64,000 nucleotides of DNA from Novosphingobium umbonatum. GTDB lineage: Bacteria > Pseudomonadota > Alphaproteobacteria > Sphingomonadales > Sphingomonadaceae. The stretch spans positions 62,001 through 126,000 of the forward strand of contig NZ_SACO01000004.1 in NCBI RefSeq assembly GCF_004005905.1, written 5' to 3'. Positions within the stretch are counted from its first letter, which is position 1; the number at the start of each line of letters is the position of its first letter. Below, piece after piece: positions 52,427 through 62,100 of this stretch. The translations under genes and the position numbers were made by a program. The notes beneath the pieces are model-generated. The model made no database searches and was not told the origin of the DNA. It was given only the letters and a program-made list of their open reading frames with translations.

Positions 52427-53863
52427 TTACTTTCCGGCCGCTAAACGCTCTACCGCCGGCGCCTCCTGCCATCCGCCGCCCAGCGCCTTGAACAGGCTGA
52501 CTTGCGCCAAGGCACGGTCGGAGGCGGCGGCAATCGCCTGACCGCGTGCGCTGGCCAGACTGCGCTGGGCATCGAGCAATTGCAGGAAATTGTCCGACCC
52601 CGCGCGGAAACGGGTCTGGGTGAGGCTGGCAGCCTGTTCGCTGGCCTTGGCCGCCTCGTTCAGCGCATCCTCGCGGCGGGCTGCGCCATCCAGACGTGCC
52701 AGCGCCTGCTCGGTTTCCTGCAAGGCGGTGAGCACGGCCTTGTCAAAACCGGCCAGCGCGGCATCGGCCTGCGCGCGGGCCTGACGCAGCCTTGCGCGCG
52801 GCGCGCCATTGAGCGGCAGGCTCCAACTGATCAGCGGCCCGGCTGAATAGGTGGTGGTGGCCGCAGCGCCCAGATTGGACAGGCTGGGCGCATTGAGCCC
52901 CACCGTGCCCAGCAGCGTGATTTTGGGATAAAGATCGGCCTTGGCCATGCCTATACGCGCCATATCGCCCGCCAATTGCCTTTCGGCAGCGCGCAGATCG
53001 GGGCGGCGCGCCAGCAGCGCCTGCCCGTCACCCACGGGCAAGGGTTGGCGCGGGGCGGGAATGGCGGCGCAAGTGGTGGCAGGGCTAGTCAGCGCTTCGG
53101 GACGCTCGCCGGTCAGCGTGGCCAAAGCATAAAGCGCGGCTCGCCTTTCGGCCTCCAGCGTGGGGATTTGCGCTTCGGCCTGCGCTACCAGCGCCTTGGC
53201 CTGCGCCACATCACGCTGGGTGCCGCGCCCGCCTTGCTCGCGTGCCTGTGTCAGCGTGAGCGTGCGGCGTTGCAAGTCCAGCGTATCACGCGCCACCGCC
53301 ACTTGCGCGCCATAGGCGCAGGCCGTGACATAGTAGCGCGCCGTATCCCCAGCGACGCTGACCCGCGCCGCATCGAGCAAGGCGGCGGCACGGGCATGAT
53401 CGGCCAGAGCTGCTTCGATGCCGCGCCGCACCCCGCCCAGCAGATCCAGCTCATAGGAGGCATCCATGGCCGGCGAATAGAGTTGGCCGCTAAAGGTTCG
53501 GGCGGTCAGATTGCCGTCGCGATCGCTGACAATGGCACGCGAACGCAGGCGTTGATATTGCGCCTGAGCCGAGGCTTCGGGCACCAGCCCCGCCCGCGCC
53601 TCACCCAGTGAGCCCCGCGCCTTTTGCAGATTGGCGGCCGCGATGCGCAGGTCGGCGTTATGGCGCAGGGCCTTGTCGACCAGATCATCCAGCGCCTTGT
53701 CTTCAAACACCTGCCACCAGCGGTCAGGCAGCGGGTCGGGCGCTACCCCTTGCCCGCCGCTTTCGGCCAAAGTGATGGGAGGCAGCGTAGCAGGGTGATA
53801 GTCCGGCCCAACGGCACAGGCGGCCAACAACAGGGGCAGGGGTAAAGTTAGGAACAGTTTCAT
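52427..53863 (-). CDS. RND efflux outer-membrane lipoprotein channel (NodT/OprM family)
   Basis: 478 aa. Lipoprotein signal L-L-A-A-C-A-V-G-P-D-Y with lipidated cysteine, D-R-W-W-Q-V-F near residue 48, and two copies of the helical-barrel repeat. The start at 53863 overlaps the permease stop and has GGGGAG upstream. Third gene of the adaptor-permease-channel operon; it forms the exit duct through the outer membrane. Confidence 0.94.
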   Translation of the reverse strand: MKLFLTLPLPLLLAACAVGPDYHPATLPPITLAESGGQGVAPDPLPDRWWQVFEDKALDDLVDKALRHNADLRIAAANLQKARGSLGEARAGLVPEASAQAQYQRLRSRAIVSDRDGNLTARTFSGQLYSPAMDASYELDLLGGVRRGIEAALADHARAAALLDAARVSVAGDTARYYVTACAYGAQVAVARDTLDLQRRTLTLTQAREQGGRGTQRDVAQAKALVAQAEAQIPTLEAERRAALYALATLTGERPEALTSPATTCAAIPAPRQPLPVGDGQALLARRPDLRAAERQLAGDMARIGMAKADLYPKITLLGTVGLNAPSLSNLGAAATTTYSAGPLISWSLPLNGAPRARLRQARAQADAALAGFDKAVLTALQETEQALARLDGAARREDALNEAAKASEQAASLTQTRFRAGSDNFLQLLDAQRSLASARGQAIAAASDRALAQVSLFKALGGGWQEAPAVERLAAGK

Positions 53864-56800
53864 CAGATCGTCTCCCCTTCGGGGGCTGGCGCAGGCTTGG
53901 CAACGCGGCGCCAACGGGCAAGGCGCGCGTTCACCGCATCGCCCAGATTGCGCGAAAGGACATAGAAGGCAGGGGTGAACAGCAGGCCCAAGACCGTCAC
54001 CCCGATCATGCCAAAGAACACCGCCACGCCCAAAGCCTGCCGCATTTCCGAACCCGGCCCATTGCCGATCACCAGAGGCAGGCTGCCCAGAATGAAGGCG
54101 ATGGAGGTCATCACAATCGGGCGCAGACGCAGGGTGGAGGCCATACGGGCCGCCTCGCGGCGCTCCATGCCATTATCCTCATTATGCTTGGCAAATTCCA
54201 CGATCAGAATGGCGTTTTTCGCCGCCAGACCCACCAGCACGACCAAACCGACTTGGGTGAGGATATTGTTGTCCAGCCCCATCAGATTGACCCCCGCAAT
54301 CGCGGCCAGCAAACAAATGGGCACGATCAGGATGACCGCCAGAGGCAGCACCAGACTTTCATAAAGCGCCGCCAGCAGCAGGAACACCACCACCACCGCC
54401 AGCCCAAAGGCCAGCGTACCGGTGTTGCCCGCCTGCTTTTGCTGCAAGGCCATTTCGGTCCATTCATAGCTGTAACCGGCGGGCAAGGTCTCTTCGGCAA
54501 TGCGCTCCATCGCGGCCAGAGCCTCGCCGCTGGAATGGCCAGCAGAGGGACCACCCTGCAATTCGGCGGCGGGATAGAGGTTATAGCGCACCACGCGATG
54601 CGGGCCGCTGTCATTCTTCAATGTCATCACTGCGCCCAAAGGCACCATGGCGCCTGAATCGGCACGGGTGCGCAGTCGCCCCACATCGGCCTGAGCATCG
54701 CGATAGGGCGCATCGGCCTGCGCCGTCACCCGATAGGTGCGGCCAAGGAAGTTGAAGTCATTGACATAAGACGAGCCCAGATAGGTGGCCAAAGTGCTGA
54801 ACACGCTTTCCACCGGCACGCCATATTGCTCGGCCTTTTGCCGGTCGATATCGGCGAACAGGCGCGGCGTATGGGTGTCAAACAAGGTGAAAGGCGCGGC
54901 AATCGCGGGGTCTTGCGCGGCCTTGGCCACCAGAGCTTGCGTGACCGTTTCCAGATCATGCAGGCTGCCGCCCGTTTGATCCTTGACCATCATTTTGAAC
55001 CCGCCCGCATTGCCAATGCCACGCACCGGAGGGGGCGAGATGATCAGGATATTGGCCCCGGTGATCCCGCCCAAGGCCTTGCGCAATTGAGCGGTCACGT
55101 CATCGGCCGAGGCGCGTTTGCCCTTGGGCTTGAGCACGGTGAACATGGCGGCGGCATTGGTAGCATTGGTCTGGGTGATGGCATTCATGCCCGAAAAGGC
55201 CAGCGTGCCCGCCACCGAGGGGTTTTTGAGCGTGATGGCTTCGACTTGTTTCAACACCGCATTGGTGCGGTCAATCGAGGCACCGGCAGGCAATTGGATG
55301 ATGCCGATCAGATAGCCCTGATCCTGCGCGGGGATGAAGCCGGTGGGCGTGGCGGAAAAACGCCATGCGGTCAGCCCGATCAGGCCCGCATAACAGACCA
55401 GGACCATGGTCAGTCCGCGCAAGGCGCGCAAAGTGTAGCGGCCAAAGCGCTCACCGATCCAGTCAAACGCGGCATTGAAACGCCGCGCACCGCGCGCGGG
55501 CCATCCGCGCCAGCCAGCAACCGGCTCGCCATGGCGCTTGGGGCGCAGGATCAGGCTGGCCATCGCGGGCGAGAGCGTGAGTGAGACAAAGGCCGAGAAG
55601 GCGGTAGCACTGATGATGGTCAGGGCAAATTGTTTGAAGAACTGGCCCGAAATGCCGGGGATGAAGGTGGTGGGCAGGAACACGCCAATCAGCACCAGCG
55701 CAATGGCAATCAGCGCGCCGGAAACCTCATCCATCGTCTCATGCGCGGCATCGCGGGCGGAGAGGCCCTGTTCCATCAGGCGCTCGATATTCTCGACCAC
55801 CACAATCGCATCATCGACCACAATGCCGATGGCCAGCACCAGCCCGAACAAAGACAGATTGTTGAGGCTGTAGCCAAAGGCGGCCAGCACCGCGAAAGTG
55901 CCCACCAGCGAGACCGGAATGGCGATGATGGGGATCAGTGAAGCGCGCCCGCTTTGCAGGAAGACCAGCACCACCAGCGCCACCAGCACGATAGCTTCCA
56001 CCAGCGTATGCTTCACCTCCTCGATCGAGGCGGCGATATATTCGGTGGGATTATAGGGGATTTGATAGGCCACACCGGCGGGGAAGCTCTTGGACATTCC
56101 CTTCATCTCCGCAGCGACCGCCTCGGCAGTGGCCAGAGCATTGGAGCCGGGGGCCTGATCGACCGCGATATTGATCGTTTCCTCTCCGCTGTTGAAGGCG
56201 TTGAGGCTGTAATCCTGCGCGCCCATTTCCACGCGGGCCACATCGGACAGGCGGATTACACGGCCTTCGTCCAGACGCTTGATGACAATCTGGCTAAATT
56301 CCTCGGGGCTGGTCAGGCGGCCCTTGGCAGCAATGTTGAGCTGAAACGCATTGCTGCCCTTGTTATAGGGGGGCTGGCCCAGGGTGCCTGCGGAAACCTG
56401 CGTGTTCTGACCGCGGACGGCGGCAACAATCTCGTCGGCGGTCAGGTTCAGCGCAGCGGCGCGGTCCGGATCGATCCATATCCGCATGCTGTAATCACGC
56501 GCGCCAAACAGGCGCACATCGCCCACGCCATTGATGCGGCGCAGCCGGTCGACCACTTGGGACGTGGCGTAATTGGACAGATATTTCTGGTCCAGCGAAT
56601 GGTCCGGCGAGGTGAGCGTGATTGCCATCAGCAAGTCAGGCGAGCTCTTTTTGACGGTCAGACCCAGCTGGCGCACCTGTTCGGGCAGGCGTGGTTCGGC
56701 GGTGGCCACGCGGTTTTGTACCAAGACCTGCGCCTGATCGACATTGGTCCCTGGCTTGAACGTTACCGTAATCGCCAGATTGCCATCGCCCGACGAGGAT

Positions 56801-57045
56801 GAGGACAGGTACAGCATCCCGTCCACGCCATTGATCTGTTCCTCGATCGGCGCGGCCACGGTCTGCGCCAGCACATCGGCAGTCGCCCCCGGATAGGTGG
56901 CGCGCACCACCACCGTGGGCGGGGCGATTTCGGGATATTGCGCCACAGGCAGGCTGGGATAGGCGATCAGGCCCACCAGCATCACTAGCAAGGACAGCAC
57001 GGCCGCAAAGATCGGCCTGCGGATAAAGAAATGGGGGAAGCGCAT
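53863..57045 (-). CDS. RND multidrug efflux permease, HAE1 family (AcrB/MexF-like)
   Basis: 1060 aa starting M-R-F-P-H-F-F-I-R-R-P-I-F-A-A-V-L, the standard HAE1 N-terminus; the longer frame upstream runs into the adaptor gene. Proton relay Asp pair in G-I-V-V-D-D-A-I-V-V-V-E-N, 12 helices and two large periplasmic domains. It exports lipophilic drugs or toxic aromatics to the OprM-like channel. It starts 8 nt after the adaptor gene and overlaps the channel gene. Confidence 0.95.
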   Translation of the reverse strand: MRFPHFFIRRPIFAAVLSLLVMLVGLIAYPSLPVAQYPEIAPPTVVVRATYPGATADVLAQTVAAPIEEQINGVDGMLYLSSSSSGDGNLAITVTFKPGTNVDQAQVLVQNRVATAEPRLPEQVRQLGLTVKKSSPDLLMAITLTSPDHSLDQKYLSNYATSQVVDRLRRINGVGDVRLFGARDYSMRIWIDPDRAAALNLTADEIVAAVRGQNTQVSAGTLGQPPYNKGSNAFQLNIAAKGRLTSPEEFSQIVIKRLDEGRVIRLSDVARVEMGAQDYSLNAFNSGEETINIAVDQAPGSNALATAEAVAAEMKGMSKSFPAGVAYQIPYNPTEYIAASIEEVKHTLVEAIVLVALVVLVFLQSGRASLIPIIAIPVSLVGTFAVLAAFGYSLNNLSLFGLVLAIGIVVDDAIVVVENIERLMEQGLSARDAAHETMDEVSGALIAIALVLIGVFLPTTFIPGISGQFFKQFALTIISATAFSAFVSLTLSPAMASLILRPKRHGEPVAGWRGWPARGARRFNAAFDWIGERFGRYTLRALRGLTMVLVCYAGLIGLTAWRFSATPTGFIPAQDQGYLIGIIQLPAGASIDRTNAVLKQVEAITLKNPSVAGTLAFSGMNAITQTNATNAAAMFTVLKPKGKRASADDVTAQLRKALGGITGANILIISPPPVRGIGNAGGFKMMVKDQTGGSLHDLETVTQALVAKAAQDPAIAAPFTLFDTHTPRLFADIDRQKAEQYGVPVESVFSTLATYLGSSYVNDFNFLGRTYRVTAQADAPYRDAQADVGRLRTRADSGAMVPLGAVMTLKNDSGPHRVVRYNLYPAAELQGGPSAGHSSGEALAAMERIAEETLPAGYSYEWTEMALQQKQAGNTGTLAFGLAVVVVFLLLAALYESLVLPLAVILIVPICLLAAIAGVNLMGLDNNILTQVGLVVLVGLAAKNAILIVEFAKHNEDNGMERREAARMASTLRLRPIVMTSIAFILGSLPLVIGNGPGSEMRQALGVAVFFGMIGVTVLGLLFTPAFYVLSRNLGDAVNARLARWRRVAKPAPAPEGETI

Positions 57046-57052
57046 GGGGGGC

Positions 57053-58288
57053 TTACTTCGCGGTTGCTTGCGAGGGCTGGGGAGCCTGCGCCGGTTGCGA
57101 GATGGGGGATTGGGCATCGGGCTTGGGCGTGATCGCACCTTGGCGCGCGGCCAGCGGGGACCCGTCATGCAGACGGCCAATCCCCTCGATCACCACCTTG
57201 TCGCGTTTGTCGATGCCCGAACGCACCACGCGCAACCCGTCGACCATCGGGCCGGTGGCAATGTTGCGGATGGCGGCCTTGTTATCGCGGCCCACCACAT
57301 AGACAAATTGGCGCGTCTGGTCGGTGACAATCGCCGCATCGGGGATCAGCAAAGCAGGATATGTGCCCGAACCGATCAGCCGTGCGCGGCCAAACAGGCC
57401 GGGCACCAGCTTACCCCCGGGATTGGCCACCAGAGCATGGGCGCGGATCGTGCCCGAGGCTTTATCGATGGCATTATCCACGAAATCCATGCGGCCATGC
57501 AGGCTATAGCCCTTCTCGTCGGCCAGTTGGATATCGATCGGGTTCGGGCTGGTGCGCGACGACGGGCGCCCGCCCTTTTCTGCCTCGCGCATATATTTGA
57601 GATAGAGATTTTCCGCGCCATCAAAGGTGAAACGGATCGGGTCCAGACTGACCACGCGGGTGAGCGGGGTTTGCCCTGCGGTGACATAATCGCCGATAGA
57701 AACGCGCTTGTCCGACAGGAGGCCGGTGATGGGAGCGCGCACGATGGTGAAGTCCACATCCAGCGCGCGGGCGCTGGCGGCGGCCTTGGCGGCCATCAGG
57801 CCAGCTTGGGCGCTGCGTTCTGCGGCCTCTTTCTGCTCCAGTTCCTCGCGGCTTGTGGCCTGCGCCTTGAACAGGTCGGCGGCGCGGATGCGTTCCTGCC
57901 TTGCATTGACCAACAACGCATTGGCCCGCGCCACTTCAGCCTGCGCCTGCGCCAAAGCTGCACGGTAGGGGCGCGGGTCGATCTCGAACAGGGGCTGGCC
58001 CTGTGTCACGCGCTGACCGGGCTGGAGCATGGTGCGCAGGATCTGGCCTGAGACGCGGGGGCGCACCTCGGCATCCTGCACCGCTTCAAACCGGCCGACA
58101 TAATCGTCCCAATCCACCACGCGACGTTCCAGCGGCGCGGCGGCTACCACGGGCGTGGGTGGCGGAGGTGGCGGCGGAGGTGCGGAGCAAGCCGCGAGCA
58201 TCAGCGCCATCGCGGCGGGCAGCAGCACCTTTGCGCCATGGCGCGGCAGCTGAAGGCTGGATGAAGGAAGGGGCCGGGTTCGAGGCAT
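57053..58288 (-). CDS. RND efflux periplasmic adaptor, lipoprotein (MexE/BepF-like)
   Basis: 411 aa. Lipobox L-A-A-C-S, followed by a run of eight prolines (residues about 36-45) that would make a stiff tether. Biotinyl-lipoyl halves flank a helical hairpin (A-Q-A-Q-A-E-V-A-R-A-N-A-L-L), with L-S-D-K-R-V-S-I-G-D-Y-V-T and D-P-I-R-F-T-F typical of MexE/BepF adaptors. A Gln/Pro/Ala-rich tail ends the protein. First gene of the operon; no regulator gene is adjacent. Confidence 0.93.
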   Translation of the reverse strand: MPRTRPLPSSSLQLPRHGAKVLLPAAMALMLAACSAPPPPPPPPTPVVAAAPLERRVVDWDDYVGRFEAVQDAEVRPRVSGQILRTMLQPGQRVTQGQPLFEIDPRPYRAALAQAQAEVARANALLVNARQERIRAADLFKAQATSREELEQKEAAERSAQAGLMAAKAAASARALDVDFTIVRAPITGLLSDKRVSIGDYVTAGQTPLTRVVSLDPIRFTFDGAENLYLKYMREAEKGGRPSSRTSPNPIDIQLADEKGYSLHGRMDFVDNAIDKASGTIRAHALVANPGGKLVPGLFGRARLIGSGTYPALLIPDAAIVTDQTRQFVYVVGRDNKAAIRNIATGPMVDGLRVVRSGIDKRDKVVIEGIGRLHDGSPLAARQGAITPKPDAQSPISQPAQAPQPSQATAK

Positions 58289-58393
58289 GGGGGGAATTCT
58301 CCGTGGGCGCCGCGGGGCGTAAAAATCCGTGATCAGTCGGCCCCATAGAGCAAAAGGCTTCCAACCATTAGTGGGGGCAATGCGCTAGACTTT

Positions 58394-58408
58394 ATGAATG
58401 GCATTCAT
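58394..58408. promoter_or_regulatory. Perfect 15-bp palindrome in the RND/flavoprotein spacer
   Basis: ATGAATG-G-CATTCAT is a perfect 7-1-7 inverted repeat 106 nt upstream of the RND adaptor and 175 nt upstream of the flavoprotein. Such dyads are typical TetR-family operators. A second short palindrome GACCGGTC lies near 58460. No TetR gene is within 8 kb. Confidence 0.5.
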
Positions 58409-58582
58409 CATCCCACTGAGGCTACGCCCCTGTATCAACACCTGCGGTGAAAAAGACCGGTCGACCCTAGGACATTTGGCAGTGGTGAAATTTCCTGTCG
58501 CAAACCTACACTGCGCCGCCTTCACATGACGGGGCACAAAGAAAGACGCGGCATAAAACAGGCGTCGATTGGGAGATGTTGG

Positions 58583-60232
58583 ATGACCGAAGATATCAAG
58601 TGGGACATGGAAGCCGACGTTGTCGTACTTGGTTCAGGTGGTGCGGCCATGACGGCGGCCATTGCCGCCCATGATTTCGGCGCCAGCAAAGTGGTCATTC
58701 TGGAAAAGACCAATATGGTCGGCGGGACGACCGCCATGTCGGGCGGCATGCTGTGGATCCCCAACAACCATCACCAACATGCGCTAGGGCTGGAGGATAG
58801 CGACGAGGAGGTGGTAACCTATCTTGACTCGCTCTCGCCCGGTGCGCTGGATCCTGAAACCTTGTGGTCCTTCATGCAGAACGGGCCGGAAATGCTGCGC
58901 TATCTGGAGGAGAAGACGCCGGTCCGTCTGGTCGCTTTCAAGGATTTCCCCGATTATCAGCCCTATTCGCCCGGTGCCAAGCCTGATGGCGGGCGCAGTC
59001 TGGACAATGAGGCTTTCTCTTTTGAAACGCTGGGTAAATGGGCGCAGCGGGTCAATCCCAGCAAGATGGCCTATCCCCTGCGCGGCAGCCTGATGGAGGC
59101 GATCACCGGATCGCTGGACGAGGAAACGCTGGCCGAGCGCGAGCGGGGCGATTATCGCGGGCTGGGTCAGGCGCTGGCAGGCGCCTTGTTCAAGGCGGTG
59201 CTGGATCGCAATATTCCGGTGGAATTTGAAAAGCGCGCACGCAAGCTGATCAAGGATGGCGACCGCATCATCGGCGTGGTGGCACAGGATGCCAATGGCC
59301 GCGACTTTGCCGTCAGGGCGCGTCGCGGGGTGGTGATTGCGACCGGCGGGTTTGAATGGAACGAGATGCTGGTCAAAACCTTCATCCGCGGGCCTTTGAC
59401 CGGTCCCGTCAGCGTGCCTGAGAATGAAGGCGATGGCCTGTTGATGGCGATTGATGCCGGTGCGCAATTGGGCAATATGCAAAATGCTTTCTGGATGCAG
59501 AGCGTGCTGGAAATGAAGCCGCAGCGCGGGGCCAAGGCCAATTACCTGCTGGGTTCGGACGAGCGCGCCCGCCCCGGTGCGATCCTGGTCAACCGTGCGG
59601 GCAAGCGTTTCGTGAATGAGGCCGCCAATTACAACGCGCTGGGCCGTTCGCTCAACACGTTTGATGCGGGCACCCATACTTACGCCAACCTGCCCTATTG
59701 GTTGATCATCGATCAGCGTTACAAGAACAAATATCACGCCTTCAACTCGCTGCCCGGTTCGCCCGCGCCCTCGTTCATGATGCAGGCCGACACGCTGGAG
59801 GAACTGGCGGGCAAAGCGGGGATTGATCCGGCAGGGCTGGTGGCGACGGTTGACCGGTTCAACACCATGGTCCGCAATGGCCATGATGATGATTTCAACC
59901 GTGGCGATAACAGCTATGACAATTTCTACATGTGGGGCGACATGGATTTCGAGCCGCCCTATCGCACGCTGGGCGTGATCGATCAGGGGCCGTTCTATGC
60001 GGTCAAGATGGAGGCGGGCGCGCTGGGCACGGCAGGCGGGCCCAAGGTCAATGCCGACGGGCAAGTGGTCGATTGGGACGGCAATCCCATTCAGGGCCTT
60101 TATGCGGCAGGCAATGTGATGTCGGCGGTGCTGGGCGAGATTTATGGCGGGGCTGGCGGTACTTTGGGCCCGGGCCTGACCTTCGGCTATGTGGCGGGCC
60201 GTCATTTGGGGAGCCAGATCCCCAACGTTTGA
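58583..60232 (+). CDS. FAD-dependent 3-ketosteroid-dehydrogenase-like flavoprotein
   Basis: 549 aa. FAD-binding V-V-V-L-G-S-G-G-A-A-M-T-A-A near the N-terminus, G-G-T-T-A-M-S-G-G-x-x-W-I-P-N-N, and C-terminal Y-G-G-A-G-G-T-L-G-P-G-L-T-F-G-Y (Tyr about residue 521), which corresponds to the active-site Tyr/Gly motif of 3-ketosteroid-delta1-dehydrogenases. These enzymes desaturate the A ring of 3-ketosteroids, though the family also includes dehydrogenases of other cyclic ketones. The start at 58583 follows GGGAGA. It precedes SDR, MaoC and acyl-CoA dehydrogenase genes, so a steroid or alicyclic route is plausible. Confidence 0.88.
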   Translation: MTEDIKWDMEADVVVLGSGGAAMTAAIAAHDFGASKVVILEKTNMVGGTTAMSGGMLWIPNNHHQHALGLEDSDEEVVTYLDSLSPGALDPETLWSFMQNGPEMLRYLEEKTPVRLVAFKDFPDYQPYSPGAKPDGGRSLDNEAFSFETLGKWAQRVNPSKMAYPLRGSLMEAITGSLDEETLAERERGDYRGLGQALAGALFKAVLDRNIPVEFEKRARKLIKDGDRIIGVVAQDANGRDFAVRARRGVVIATGGFEWNEMLVKTFIRGPLTGPVSVPENEGDGLLMAIDAGAQLGNMQNAFWMQSVLEMKPQRGAKANYLLGSDERARPGAILVNRAGKRFVNEAANYNALGRSLNTFDAGTHTYANLPYWLIIDQRYKNKYHAFNSLPGSPAPSFMMQADTLEELAGKAGIDPAGLVATVDRFNTMVRNGHDDDFNRGDNSYDNFYMWGDMDFEPPYRTLGVIDQGPFYAVKMEAGALGTAGGPKVNADGQVVDWDGNPIQGLYAAGNVMSAVLGEIYGGAGGTLGPGLTFGYVAGRHLGSQIPNV

Positions 60233-60256
60233 GGCCGTTGATCGTGAGGAAAAGAA

Positions 60257-60284
60257 GGGGCGGGGAGAAATTTTTTCCCGCCCC
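60257..60284. terminator. Bidirectional terminator
   Basis: GGGGCGGG (60257-60264) and CCCGCCCC (60277-60284) form a perfect 8-bp stem with a 12-nt loop between the convergent flavoprotein and SDR genes. On the minus strand the stem is followed by a T-rich stretch. Confidence 0.75.
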
Positions 60285-60291
60285 TATCAAT

Positions 60292-61080
60292 TTAACGGCT
60301 CAGATAGCCCGCCTCGACCCCCAGTGCATGGCCGGTAACATAGCTGGCCGCATCCGAGCAGAGCCATGCGCTGGCCTCGGCCACTTCCTCTGGCCGCCCG
60401 AAACGGCCAAACAGGCTGAGTGCGGGGGCAAAATCGGCCTCGGTATAGCCAGTATCGTCCAAAGCCTGTCGCAGCATCGGTGTATCGATCGCGCCGGGCA
60501 TGACGGCGTTCACGCGAATGCCTTTAGGGGCCACTTCCACGCTGCCGGTCTTGGTCAGGCCGATCACGCCATGCTTGGCCGCCACATAGGCCGAATTGCC
60601 CGGTTGCGGGCGGACCGAGCTGACCGAGGCGATATTGACCACCGATCCGCCCTGACCCTGCGCCAACATCTGGCGGAACTCATATTTCATGCAAAGCATG
60701 ACCGAACGCAGGTCAATCGCGATCACGCGATCCCAGACGGCCATATCCGCCTCGGCAATGGGCAGCAGATCGGGGGCGATCGCGGCATTGTTGACCGCGC
60801 AATCGAGCCGCCCGAAATGGGCGACGCAGGTTTCCACCATGGCGATTACCTGCTGTTCATCCCCCACGTCGCAGGCACAGGCCAGCGCCTGACCACCGGC
60901 GGCCAGAATGGCATCCACCGTGGCTTGCGCCGCCGGAACATTGCGATCCGCGACCAGAACCTTTGCGCCATAACCGGCCATGACCTGCGCGGTTGCGGCT
61001 CCCATGCCCATGCCGCCGCCGGTGACAATGGCTACCTTGCCATCCAGACGATTACGGGCGCCCTGTTTGTTGCTTTCCAT
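60292..61080 (-). CDS. Short-chain dehydrogenase/reductase
   Basis: 262 aa. T-G-G-G-M-G-M-G cofactor site, V-A-D-R after strand 2, C-D-V-G-D, N-N-A-A, N-I-A-S-V-S-S and catalytic Y-V-A-A-K. GAGAGG precedes the ATG at 61080; the longer frame has no support. C-terminal V-T-G-H-A-L-G-V-E-A-G-Y is typical of NAD-dependent hydroxysteroid or hydroxyacyl dehydrogenases. It is divergent from the MaoC gene and convergent with the flavoprotein. Confidence 0.92.
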   Translation of the reverse strand: MESNKQGARNRLDGKVAIVTGGGMGMGAATAQVMAGYGAKVLVADRNVPAAQATVDAILAAGGQALACACDVGDEQQVIAMVETCVAHFGRLDCAVNNAAIAPDLLPIAEADMAVWDRVIAIDLRSVMLCMKYEFRQMLAQGQGGSVVNIASVSSVRPQPGNSAYVAAKHGVIGLTKTGSVEVAPKGIRVNAVMPGAIDTPMLRQALDDTGYTEADFAPALSLFGRFGRPEEVAEASAWLCSDAASYVTGHALGVEAGYLSR

Positions 61081-61254
61081 GATAAACCTCTCGCTGACGG
61101 CTTTCTTTGCGGTATCTGCGCTGCACGCCGCCTGCACATACGCCTTTGACGGACAGACTAACCCAGCCTTGTTGCGCGCGGACCTATCCAATGCATCAGG
61201 CGTGATCGGGCGATGATGCGCTATCCCTTGCCAGATCACAGGTGGAGGCCAATC

Positions 61255-62100
61255 ATGGCGGTAAACATCGACTCTCTGGCGGCTTTGTCTTTGCCGGATG
61301 TCGCCTGCTCGATCACGCCACAGGCGGCGATCCTTTACGCTCTGTCCATCGGGCTGGGCACGGGGCCCGATGAACTGCCCTTTGTGTATGAGGGCGCCGG
61401 TTTGCGGGTCTTTGCCACCATGCCGGTGGTGCTGGGCGATCCGGGGGCGTGGTGGAGCGATCCCTTGTTGGGCCTGCCCTCCTCAGGCCCATTGCATGGC
61501 GAGCAGTCGTTGGAGATCTATGGCGACATTCCGCTAGATGTGCCGCTCTTGGCCCGCAATCGCATCATCGGATTGCGCCCGCGCGGGGCGGGCCATCTGG
61601 CGGTGTTGGTGGAGCGTATTTTGACGCGTGGTGATAGCGGCGCGCTCTTGGCGAGGGGGCAATCCATGCTGTTTTTCCGCAATGCAGAAGCTGTGGGCGA
61701 AGGGTTCGGCGACATGGCCCTGTCGGCAATCCCGCCCTGCCCCCCTTCGCCGCTGGCGGGCCGCAGCATAGTGGAGACCCATGCAACGTCAGCCCTGCTT
61801 TACCGTTTGAACGGCGATACCAACCCGCTGCATGCCGATCCGGTGGCGGCGCAGCAGGCGGGGTTTCGCGTCCCAATCCTGCATGGCTTGCTGTCCATGG
61901 GGCTGACGGCGGTGGCTCTGTGGCGATTGGGGAAGGGCGCTGGCATCAAGGCGCTATCCCTGCGCTTTACCGCACCAGCCTATCCGCAGGACAGGCTGGT
62001 GATCGATCATGTCAAAGACGGCCCGCATATCTGGTTTTCGGCCACCACAGCCGAGGCCAGAGTGCTGGACCGCGGCTATATTCTGTTAGATGACGGTTAA
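61255..62100 (+). CDS. MaoC-like enoyl-CoA hydratase (double hotdog)
   Basis: 281 aa. The inactive N-terminal hotdog half is followed by a catalytic half with Y-R-L-N-G-D-T-N-P-L-H-A-D-P, the hydratase-2 motif with catalytic Asp and His, then F-x-x-P-I-L-H-G. The enzyme hydrates trans-2-enoyl-CoA to (R)-3-hydroxyacyl-CoA, as in the peroxisomal multifunctional enzyme type 2 and in steroid side-chain degradation. GGAGG stands 7 nt before the start. Its stop shares a TTAA with the convergent kinase gene. Confidence 0.92.
   Translation: MAVNIDSLAALSLPDVACSITPQAAILYALSIGLGTGPDELPFVYEGAGLRVFATMPVVLGDPGAWWSDPLLGLPSSGPLHGEQSLEIYGDIPLDVPLLARNRIIGLRPRGAGHLAVLVERILTRGDSGALLARGQSMLFFRNAEAVGEGFGDMALSAIPPCPPSPLAGRSIVETHATSALLYRLNGDTNPLHADPVAAQQAGFRVPILHGLLSMGLTAVALWRLGKGAGIKALSLRFTAPAYPQDRLVIDHVKDGPHIWFSATTAEARVLDRGYILLDDG

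Noticed and set aside
58784..60205. 473-codon frame antisense to the flavoprotein
   Set aside because: It overlaps the conserved FAD-binding gene completely and has no start signal or domain.
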